Assembly: GCA_944363645.1 (NCBI GenBank)
Contig: CALVUR010000003.1
Span: forward strand, 124,001-188,000
Length of the DNA stretch: 64,000 bases
DNA from: an uncultured Clostridia bacterium
GTDB lineage: Bacteria > Bacillota > Clostridia > Christensenellales > Borkfalkiaceae
Direction: 5' to 3'
Each line of letters opens with the position of its first letter. The first letter of the stretch is position 1. Made by a program: the position numbers and the translations under genes. The notes beneath the pieces are model-generated. The model did not search any database. It was not told the origin of the DNA and saw only the letters and a program-made list of their open reading frames with translations. This document shows, piece after piece, positions 18,143 through 25,388 of the stretch.

Positions 18143-18267
18143 ATAATTTTTAAGCAGTTTAAATTTGTTAATTTTAAACTTGAAAAACTCAACACATACC
18201 CCCACTAAAGCGAAAAAGGCAAAAAATTTAAGCACAAAAATTTATGATAAAACTGCCTAAAAAAACA

Positions 18268-18300
18268 CAAAAAAAGTGAGTAAGTGTTGACTTACTCACC
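18268..18300 (-). terminator. Terminator of the ECF sigma/anti-sigma operon
   Basis: GTGAGTAAG and CTTACTCAC form a perfect nine-base stem with a six-base loop. On the minus strand it is followed by seven T residues, 44 bp after the anti-sigma stop codon. Confidence 0.85.
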
Positions 18301-18343
18301 TATAAAGAAGGAAAAAATGATATTCACTAACTTACAAAATATG

Positions 18344-19546
18344 TTAAATAGTTTGTGTTAAAGCACGGTCATCATCGTTGTCGTCGTTACCGTCATCGTC
18401 GTCATCGTCGTTGTCGTCAACGTCGTTGTCGTCATCGTCGTCGTCATCGTCGTCGCATTGGTTGCGGTCTAAGTCAACAGATGTGCCGTCATCAAAAACG
18501 TAGTGATATTTACCGTCTTGAACGTAAACGCTGAAAGCAACGTCTTGACCATTGATTTTGCCAGAGACTTTCATATACTTTTGTGCGCTGTCGTCGTCCG
18601 TTTGGAAAACCAAAGTTTCTTGGTCGCCGTTTGCTTCGATAGTGATAACTAAATCGAGTTCAGTGCCTTCTTGTTCGTACTTAACAAGTGTTCTTTCTTT
18701 AACATTGCCTTGAGAGTACAATGTGTAAATGTATTCGAGTTCGTTTTCAGTTTGACCACCTTCAACTTCGTTTTCAGCCTTTCTGGTAACTTCGATATAG
18801 TCTGTTTCGCTTAAGTATGCCCTAAAGTAAAGTTCTGTTTCCGTCTCGCCTTGTTCAGCGTCTTCGTTAAACCTACCTTGAACGGGATAATTTACGCCGT
18901 CAACAATCAAGATACCGTCGATAGAAAATTCTTGCTCGTCATCGCCAACCTTGTCGTAAGGCGTTTTGTTAATGTACATTTCGTAACTAACAACATTGCC
19001 AAGGAAGTCCTGATAACTAATTAACATGCCGTCTTCATAGCCTTCAATGGGCGTTAAATGTTCGTGATTTATATCGCCTTCGGCAAGCAAACTTTCGGCA
19101 AGCGACATGTATTTGTTGATTGACTGCATTTGCTCGTCAGTGGGGTGCGTTGCGTTTATGTTTTGAGTTTTCGCACTCACATTCGTTACGGGGGCAGGCG
19201 TGGTGGAAGAAGAAATTACCGTGCCGATTGAAGCAGCACCATAGCAATAAAAAGATTCGCTGTTGGTGATTTGGTTGAACTTGCCTAAGCCAAAGTCGTC
19301 AATACCGGCTGGTGATTTGCGTAGAAGCATCGTACCAACAAGCGCAAACGCCATAATAAGCACAACTGCGATAGCGACGAACATAAAACTAACCTTTTTA
19401 TTGGTTCTTTTAACCGCCATAGTGTGGCCACCAACATTTTGGTAATTTACACCAGCATTAAGATTATCTTTAATGTTTTGTTTTACTTTTTCATCGGGCA
19501 GTATACTTTTCCGCTCTTGGCGTAAAAGTTTTTTTACGTCTTTCAT
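18344..19546 (-). CDS. Membrane anti-sigma factor with large outer domain and Asp-rich tail
   Basis: Likely holds the ECF sigma factor encoded just upstream (four-base overlap, ATGA type) inactive at the membrane. Residues 1-50 are cytoplasmic and charged (MKDVKKLLRQERKSILPDEK), followed by one transmembrane helix, FMFVAIAVVLIMAFALVGTM. The rest is an outer domain of about 300 residues. It ends in a run of over 25 residues, almost all Asp with some Asn and Gly, then RALTQTI. No zinc-binding ZAS motif is visible. The outer domain is clearly related to the lipoprotein at 20514: compare GTVISS with GMIISA, GILIVDGVNYPVQG with GVLVIDGVDYAIRG, and SYEMYIN with SYEMHYV. The acidic tail may bind calcium or other cations. 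Confidence 0.75.
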   Translation of the reverse strand: MKDVKKLLRQERKSILPDEKVKQNIKDNLNAGVNYQNVGGHTMAVKRTNKKVSFMFVAIAVVLIMAFALVGTMLLRKSPAGIDDFGLGKFNQITNSESFYCYGAASIGTVISSSTTPAPVTNVSAKTQNINATHPTDEQMQSINKYMSLAESLLAEGDINHEHLTPIEGYEDGMLISYQDFLGNVVSYEMYINKTPYDKVGDDEQEFSIDGILIVDGVNYPVQGRFNEDAEQGETETELYFRAYLSETDYIEVTRKAENEVEGGQTENELEYIYTLYSQGNVKERTLVKYEQEGTELDLVITIEANGDQETLVFQTDDDSAQKYMKVSGKINGQDVAFSVYVQDGKYHYVFDDGTSVDLDRNQCDDDDDDDDDNDVDDNDDDDDDGNDDNDDDRALTQTI

Positions 19547-20070
19547 ACATTGCCCTCCTTTTCAAGATGTTTTTTAAGTTTTTTAAGGGCTTCGTTGTTT
19601 TTCCAGGTAACCGTACCGATTGGGATATTAAGCATATCAGCGACTTCCCTACGCTTGTAACCTGCAACGTGGCAGAGCATGATAATTTCATACTCTTCTT
19701 CATTTAAAATTTTTGACGCAACTTGAAAGATGAAAGGCATGTAAGTTTCGGTCGTGCCGTACTTATAACTGTCTTCGGCAAAATCGGTTAAAGTTTCACG
19801 ACTGATTTTTTTTACGTGATTGAGTGCCAAAGACCTGCCGATAGTGATCAGCCAGCCGATAAAGTTTGTGCCTAACTTGTACGAATCTAATGAATTTAAC
19901 GCACGAAGATAGGTGTCTTGAAGTAAGTCTTCCGCCTGAGCCTTTTGTTTTACGATGTACAAGATAGCAAAATAAACGCTTCTGTTTGTCTTGTCGTAAA
20001 CATAGTCAAATGCGGAATTGTCGCCTTTTATCAATCTTTCAACATAGTGGTCTAATTTGCGTGTGTTCAT
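19543..20070 (-). CDS. ECF RNA polymerase sigma factor
   Basis: A 175-residue extracytoplasmic-function sigma factor. Region 2 is seen in YDKTNRSVYFAILYIVKQ and AEDLLQDTYLRALNSLDSY, and region 4 in EYEIIMLCHVAGYKRREVAD and LNIPIGTVTWKNNEALKKLK, the helix-turn-helix that reads the -35 element. The gene overlaps the downstream anti-sigma gene by four bases. Its own promoter shares a two-part motif with the divergent lipoprotein gene, which points to autoregulation. The -10-like element ends about six bases before ATG 20070, so the message would have almost no leader. I see no better start inside the gene. Confidence 0.9.
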   Translation of the reverse strand: MNTRKLDHYVERLIKGDNSAFDYVYDKTNRSVYFAILYIVKQKAQAEDLLQDTYLRALNSLDSYKLGTNFIGWLITIGRSLALNHVKKISRETLTDFAEDSYKYGTTETYMPFIFQVASKILNEEEYEIIMLCHVAGYKRREVADMLNIPIGTVTWKNNEALKKLKKHLEKEGNV

Positions 20071-20076
20071 AAACCC

Positions 20077-20113
20077 TTCACTTATATAACAATCTAAAAG
20101 TAAAAATTGTTGG
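20077..20113 (-). promoter_or_regulatory. Predicted ECF-type promoter of the sigma operon
   Basis: On the minus strand CCAACAATTT (20104-20113), ten bases, then ATTGTTATATAAGTGAA (20077-20093). The same two blocks with the same ten-base spacing occur at 20423-20459 on the plus strand. The AAC in the first block is typical of ECF -35 elements. Confidence 0.7.
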
Positions 20114-20295
20114 TAATTTTATTTTTTTGTAAAAATTTTTTTCTTTTGTTTTTTTGATTTAAAGTAAGCCCTTTTGTTTACATAAAAAAGTTTACCAAAT
20201 CAATTTTGAATTCCTTTGCTATTATATAAGAATTCTTTTGTAAAATCAAAACGTTTTAAGGCGCAGGCTGGCTTTTTTAAACTCACAAAGGATTT

Positions 20296-20317
20296 TGCCC
20301 TAAATTTAGGGCGTTTT
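20296..20317 (+). terminator. Possible terminator upstream of the lipoprotein promoter
   Basis: GCCCTAAATTTAGGGC is a perfect palindrome followed by GTTTTTT on the plus strand. It would block read-through into the lipoprotein gene from the left. The rest of the 442-bp divergent spacer holds the two matched promoters and no gene. Confidence 0.5.
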
Positions 20318-20422
20318 TTAAAATTTTTTCAGCCAAATTTTGCCTTATACATATAATAATGATAGCAAAAAGGGGCGTTTTCGTCAAACAATATAAAATT
20401 GTAAAAAATTTTTTTAATTTTT

Positions 20423-20459
20423 CCAACAATTTGGCAAACTTAATTGTTATATAAGTGAA
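20423..20459 (+). promoter_or_regulatory. Predicted ECF-type promoter of the lipoprotein gene
   Basis: CCAACAATTT (20423-20432), ten bases, ATTGTTATATAAGTGAA (20443-20459): 27 of 27 motif bases are the same as in the sigma operon promoter, while the ten spacer bases differ. A normal 55-base leader with an AAGGAGAT ribosome site follows. Confidence 0.75.
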
Positions 20460-20513
20460 AGCTGAAAACAAAACGGCTTAACAAAATAAAAAACTTTCAA
20501 GGAGATATAAAAA

Positions 20514-21464
20514 ATGAAAAAAATTATTTTAGCATTAGTTATTGTAGCATCACTTATTGGCACTATCGTTTTAGCAAGTTGCCTTGGCAAAAACCAGGTA
20601 AACGCAAACAAGTTTGAAGATTTAAACCAAGTTAATTCAGTTTACGCATTCAGCGCTGCTTCTGCAGGCATGATCATCTCAGCCGAAGGTTTAGCACCCG
20701 GTGCTGTTTCAGTTGACGATACACAAACCCCACCAACCACACAACCAGAAGTTACTGAAGATTACAGCGAACTCGATGGTTACATGACATTAGTAGGCAG
20801 TTTATTAAGCGACGGTGCTTTTGAAATCACTGAAAGCGCGTCAGACAGAGAAGGTTATACACACAAAACAGTAGTTACTTTCACAAACATTGACGGTACT
20901 AAAGGTTCTTACGAAATGCACTACGTAACATTCGATCACGAAACAGAAACTGAAACTGACGATGACTTCGGCGCAAAGACAGTTGAAACTGAAGAAGAAT
21001 ATAAAATTAAAGGCGTTCTCGTAATCGACGGTGTTGACTACGCTATCCGTGGTGAAGCTGAAAACGAAACAGAAGGCACAGAAACAGAAAACGAAACAAA
21101 GTTCTTCGTAGAATTAAGCGAAGGCAGATACATGCTCGTTGAACGTTCATTCGAAAATGAAGATGGTGAAATTGAACAAGAATACAGATACTCAATCTTC
21201 AAAGATGGCAACCTTGTTGAAGAATGCGCTTTCGAATACGAAATTGAAAACGACGAAACAGAAGTTAAGATGACCACTTTAAAAGACGGTTCACGACAAG
21301 CGTTCTACTTCGAAAAAGAAGTTGAATATGGCAGAGACGTATTAAAGTTAAGAGTTGGCGCAACCGACGACGATGATGACAACGCTAAACTTTACATCGT
21401 AAAACCTGTTACCAACGAAGATGGCACAGTATCTTACGAATACAAACTCATTAAACGTGACTAA
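20514..21464 (+). CDS. Lipoprotein, paralogue of the anti-sigma outer domain
   Basis: A 316-residue exported lipoprotein. MKKIILALVIVASLIGTIVL is the signal sequence and LASC the lipobox, with the lipidated Cys at 23. The mature part is very acidic, with ETETETDDD and TEGTETENETK stretches and a DDDDD run near residue 288. It matches the outer domain of the anti-sigma factor at 18344 through most of its length, including the start VYAFSAASAGMIIS versus FYCYGAASIGTVIS. It is divergent from the sigma operon and has the same promoter motif, so it is probably part of the same regulon. It may compete for the signal or feed back on the anti-sigma factor. That role is inference. Confidence 0.8.
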   Translation: MKKIILALVIVASLIGTIVLASCLGKNQVNANKFEDLNQVNSVYAFSAASAGMIISAEGLAPGAVSVDDTQTPPTTQPEVTEDYSELDGYMTLVGSLLSDGAFEITESASDREGYTHKTVVTFTNIDGTKGSYEMHYVTFDHETETETDDDFGAKTVETEEEYKIKGVLVIDGVDYAIRGEAENETEGTETENETKFFVELSEGRYMLVERSFENEDGEIEQEYRYSIFKDGNLVEECAFEYEIENDETEVKMTTLKDGSRQAFYFEKEVEYGRDVLKLRVGATDDDDDNAKLYIVKPVTNEDGTVSYEYKLIKRD

Positions 21465-21546
21465 TACCCCCCTTGATTAAATAGACTCTTAAAAGCTAAC
21501 TTTCCAAAAAACTTTTACACAACAATATGGCGAAGGTTAACTTTAA

Positions 21547-21580
21547 AAAGGCTGGAAGAATCTTCCAGCCTTTCTTTTTT
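21547..21580 (+). terminator. Terminator of the lipoprotein gene
   Basis: AAAGGCTGGAAGA and TCTTCCAGCCTTT pair in a stem of about 13 bases followed by a T-rich run, 83 bp after the stop. The remaining 295 bp before the next gene hold nothing I can assign. Confidence 0.85.
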
Positions 21581-21874
21581 TCTGTCGCCTGCGTTTGTGC
21601 TGTTGGTTCTTATCCTTATTGCAAAAAATTGGCATCCCCTTTTTGCATTTTTGTTGGGTATGGGCAAATTAAGTTGCAAACATAAATCGTTGACAAAACG
21701 TGGTTATTATACTAAAATAAGTTAAGCGGTTGATTGCAAAATTTAAAAGAAATGGCATTTAATTTTATTTGATTTTGCAATCGATTACTAAAAAAAGGAC
21801 TAAATTAAATTTGAATATTAAAAAATCGCTTTTGTTAAGCGTATTTTTTAACGACTTATATTTTAAATTGTATT

Positions 21875-22657
21875 ATGAAAAATTTTAAGGATAAAATTGT
21901 AGTTATAACGGGCGCAACGTCAGGTATTGGCAAAGCGACCGGCGAAATGTTTAAAAATTTGGGCGCAACGGTTGTGTGTGTTGCTCGCAGAAAAAGCGAT
22001 ATTTTTGACAGCGTGCAAGCGGATATTACCGACAATACACAGGTGGATAACGCCGTTAATTACATAATCGGCAAATACGGCAAAGTTGATATTTTGATAA
22101 ACAACGCTGGCGGTGGAATTTCTGGCCCGATTGAAAACACCAATTTTGAAGATGCTAAAAATCTGTTTAATCTCAACTTTTTTGGTGGGCTTTATATTAC
22201 GCAAGCATTTTTACCACATCTAAGACAAGGCGGTAAAATTGTGTTTGTAAGTTCGGTTGCAGCGATATTCCCAATACCATTTCAAGCCTTTTATTCTGCC
22301 ACAAAATCAGCAGTATCGATGCTTGGCGGAGCGTTGCGAATGGAAACAAGACCGCTTGGTATAAGCGTTTCAACGGTTTTGCCGGGCGACGTAAAAACGG
22401 GCTTTACCGATGCACGCATTAAAACCGACGGCGAAGATATTTACGCAAAGCGTGCAAAAAAAGCCGTTTCTGCTATGGAACACGACGAGAAAAACGGCAT
22501 GAGTCCTGAAAAAGTTGCAAAAGCGATTGTCAATAATTGCAAGCGCAAAAACCCACCACCACAAAAAGTCGTTGGGCTTAAATATAAGTTTTTCGCCTTT
22601 TTATTTAGAGTCTTGCCTACCCGCACCGTGCAATTTATACTATCTAAAATGTATTGA
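21875..22657 (+). CDS. Short-chain dehydrogenase/reductase, unknown substrate
   Basis: A classical SDR of 260 residues: cofactor loop VVITGATSGIGKATG at the N-terminus, DILINNAGGG, the Ser in IVFVSSVAAIFP and the YSATK catalytic pair in FQAFYSATKSAVSML. The C-terminus (VVGLKYKFFAFLFRVLPTRT) is basic and hydrophobic and may touch the membrane. The substrate cannot be predicted, and there is no operon partner. It has no clear Shine-Dalgarno before ATG 21875. It is the last backbone gene before the defence island. Confidence 0.85.
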   Translation: MKNFKDKIVVITGATSGIGKATGEMFKNLGATVVCVARRKSDIFDSVQADITDNTQVDNAVNYIIGKYGKVDILINNAGGGISGPIENTNFEDAKNLFNLNFFGGLYITQAFLPHLRQGGKIVFVSSVAAIFPIPFQAFYSATKSAVSMLGGALRMETRPLGISVSTVLPGDVKTGFTDARIKTDGEDIYAKRAKKAVSAMEHDEKNGMSPEKVAKAIVNNCKRKNPPPQKVVGLKYKFFAFLFRVLPTRTVQFILSKMY

Positions 22658-22706
22658 TTTGCCTAACTTTTTACATGCTTCAAATTTTCCGCCATACCAT
22701 AACACA

Positions 22707-22735
22707 AAAAAAAGACCGGTTCCCCGGTCTTTTTC
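22707..22735 (+). terminator. Terminator of the SDR gene
   Basis: AAAAAGACCGG, TTCC and CCGGTCTTTTT form a stem-loop with a T run 50 bp after the SDR stop. The left 46-bp island repeat begins immediately afterwards. Confidence 0.85.
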
Positions 22736-22781
22736 TTTAATTTTTTCACCCCAAAAATCTCTGCCCAAATTCCGACATTTT
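22736..22781 (+). repeat. Left 46-bp direct repeat of the pPIWI-RE island
   Basis: Begins TTTAATTTTTTCACCCC and ends TTCCGACATTTT. It matches 29774-29819 in the same orientation at 45 of 46 positions. The two copies enclose exactly the four-gene system and its leader, as expected of an insertion scar or recombination sites. Confidence 0.85.
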
Positions 22782-22877
22782 TAACAATTAAAACAACTCT
22801 GTGGTGCGCATATTTTTGCGCACCACTTTTAAATTGTTTTTTAAGACTCCACTTTTATACCGTTACATGTTAATTTT

Positions 22878-25388
22878 TTAATCAAAATTAATATATTCTT
22901 CAAGAGCCTCAATGTTGTGCAACGGCAATGGATAATTTGTGCTGTCTGAATATTGAATAGAACCTTTTCTTAATTCATTTAGATAGTGGATCATAAGCAT
23001 TGGATTATCGTTTTCGCACATGTTTAGCGGAAAATACTCTAAAAGACGCTTTCCGTAATAATCTTTACAAGGGGCATCTTTACTAAATTTTTCATTTTGT
23101 TTACCGCTATATCTTTGTTCATATTTCCCCGCTGGAATACTGACATAATAAACACCCTCATGTTTGTAAATGCCCTTGCCCGGCTTAGTGGTTGTACCAT
23201 CATTAAGGAAATAATCGGGAACTTCGTCATTTGCACGAATTCTTACGATTCTTACTTTGCTTTTCTTGAAATCAAACATTACAGAAAGCCTAGCATTACC
23301 AATGTCGATTTTTTCAGCCCCATACTCATTAAAAGTATAACTTTCTATCCTTTTATTTGATATCCCCGGCCAAAGTTCGTTGCGAACAAAACCTTCCCCA
23401 GATACCAAAACAATTACATCTTTTTCACGATAATAATTTTCGATGCCCTTTAATTTCATCTCTGTGTAACGTCCCAATATTTTGTTGCTTTCCTTGTCAA
23501 TGTCCCTTGCCATAGAAAGTTTTACAAGTTCAAGACAAGCTTCGTAATATGAAATGGGCACACCTTGTTTGATAAGAGGACATTCTACCTTTATTGTTCT
23601 TCCTGTGATATCATATGTAAGAGAAATGGGCAATGCCTTCACTTTTTCACCCGATATAGTTGTAAAATGAGATAAGGCACCAATTGCAATAATAGGATAA
23701 GTGGGCAATTTTTTAAGACATTTTTTAAGCACACAACTATAGCCAAATTGACGCAACAAATCGTAGATAGTGTTGTTAATTTTATAGTCCAACCCTTGTG
23801 CGTTTGTTTCATCTTTTTTTGCAGTCTTTTCTTTCTTGTCCACATTAGGTGGAATGAAAAATTGTGTAACCTTTCCAGCAAGAGCAAACCCACACCTAAT
23901 CAAATCTTTTACATCACGCATATCTCTATTATTATCTTCGCATGGCAAAATAACGATACTCCCCGTCATGACGCCATTTTTTGCGGGCTCGATTGTTTCT
24001 GCAATCTGATTGATACGCTCTTTTCTTTTGTCAACCTTCATATAATCAGTTTTACACATGAGGTCAGCGTATTTACCAAGCGGAACACAGACTATTTCCG
24101 TTGAAAAGCCCTCTACTTTTTGATCTGCAGAAAGCATTTCACGTAATTTATTTCGAATTTCCTCTGCATAATTTTTATGTATATCATATGAACAAATTTC
24201 TATTTTAACGCCACGATAACCATTTGCAGCAATTACTTTACTAAAATCGACAAGTTCTTTGTTAAAATTAAGATTTTCATTTTTTTCTCCCTCTTTTTCA
24301 ATTGGGTCAATCTTATCGACGCAATCTTTTATCTGTTGATACACTTCATCGTAAAATAACTGCTTATCCTTATTAGATACGCCTTTTTTAACGCGACTTT
24401 CACTATTACCGCCATCAAAACTGTTCACTGTTGAGATTGTACATAAAATACGTGGTTCTGCATCTTCCTTGTTATATTTTTCAATTCCATTCATCAAAGT
24501 TTCTACATCGGGCAAATCCATTGGGTAATTATATTTATAAAGTCTTTGATCGGTTTCATTCCATTTTTTACCATTATCTGTGATATGTAAACAATAATAT
24601 TCCCTATCTATTTTGTGCTTTACATATACCGACATGTCATTTTTAAAATACTTTTTTGAACGTTTTGCATTATTTTTAAAAATTCTACGACTGCATTGCA
24701 ACAGTAGCATAGGCTTGCTTTTTGGTGGAACTGTTTGTAAACTTAATTGAAAAACATAAGCATAAAGGTCACCTTTTGGCTCGCTTAAAATCTGAGACAT
24801 TAATTCTCGCTGGCCAGAAGGATGCAGTTTTAAATGTAATCCGTCATAATTGATCTCATTTTCACATAATTTTTCCTTTATCTTTAAACAGAAACCATTA
24901 TATGCGTACGGACTTGTTATTTTACCATTCTCATTGATAATTTCTACTTCGTCACAACCGACATGTTTAAGAAGTTCTTTTTCGTTAATAACGGCAAAAA
25001 ATTCATCACGCGCCTCTTTTATTTGCTTGTTTTCATCGTCTTTTAATTGTTTTGAATAAAATGATAAGACCGCCGCCTTTAGGTTAACACAAATTTCACG
25101 GCATGTTTTTTCATCAATTTGGGGAAGGCAAGTTATCCATCTTGAATCATCACTTCCTTCTTTCATGCTTGTAATTTCAACGAGTCCATGTACCCAGTTT
25201 GTGCAAATTTTTCTAAGCGCTGAACACAGCGGTAAATTAATCTTTGCGTAATCATAGTTTGGTTTTGCTGTTTTAGCAAGTTTTGCCAATTTTTCTTTCC
25301 ACTCAGCAGGAAAACCAACATAGTATAGCTTAATCGTAGTAGTTTTCGGAATAAATGCCATAATCTGCAATTTTTTCTTCTGTCCCAT
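22878..25388 (-). CDS. pPIWI-RE family Argonaute-like protein
   Basis: Predicted nucleic-acid-guided effector of a pPIWI-RE system. The C-terminal third (from about residue 560) looks like an RNase H-fold PIWI domain, with ALPISLTYDITGRTIKVECP, DVIVLVSGEGFVRNELWPG and VRIVRIRANDEVPDYF. In the last, Arg 716 or 718 and Glu 722 fit the conserved R and E that name the family. The N-terminal 500 residues would hold the family's own X and linker/MID-like regions; I cannot draw exact borders. The usual PIWI catalytic DEDx tetrad is not evident, so it may be catalytically inactive. ATG 25388 is supported by AAGGAGGT five bases before it and overlaps the helicase gene by 59 bp. Confidence 0.82.
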   Translation of the reverse strand: MGQKKKLQIMAFIPKTTTIKLYYVGFPAEWKEKLAKLAKTAKPNYDYAKINLPLCSALRKICTNWVHGLVEITSMKEGSDDSRWITCLPQIDEKTCREICVNLKAAVLSFYSKQLKDDENKQIKEARDEFFAVINEKELLKHVGCDEVEIINENGKITSPYAYNGFCLKIKEKLCENEINYDGLHLKLHPSGQRELMSQILSEPKGDLYAYVFQLSLQTVPPKSKPMLLLQCSRRIFKNNAKRSKKYFKNDMSVYVKHKIDREYYCLHITDNGKKWNETDQRLYKYNYPMDLPDVETLMNGIEKYNKEDAEPRILCTISTVNSFDGGNSESRVKKGVSNKDKQLFYDEVYQQIKDCVDKIDPIEKEGEKNENLNFNKELVDFSKVIAANGYRGVKIEICSYDIHKNYAEEIRNKLREMLSADQKVEGFSTEIVCVPLGKYADLMCKTDYMKVDKRKERINQIAETIEPAKNGVMTGSIVILPCEDNNRDMRDVKDLIRCGFALAGKVTQFFIPPNVDKKEKTAKKDETNAQGLDYKINNTIYDLLRQFGYSCVLKKCLKKLPTYPIIAIGALSHFTTISGEKVKALPISLTYDITGRTIKVECPLIKQGVPISYYEACLELVKLSMARDIDKESNKILGRYTEMKLKGIENYYREKDVIVLVSGEGFVRNELWPGISNKRIESYTFNEYGAEKIDIGNARLSVMFDFKKSKVRIVRIRANDEVPDYFLNDGTTTKPGKGIYKHEGVYYVSIPAGKYEQRYSGKQNEKFSKDAPCKDYYGKRLLEYFPLNMCENDNPMLMIHYLNELRKGSIQYSDSTNYPLPLHNIEALEEYINFD

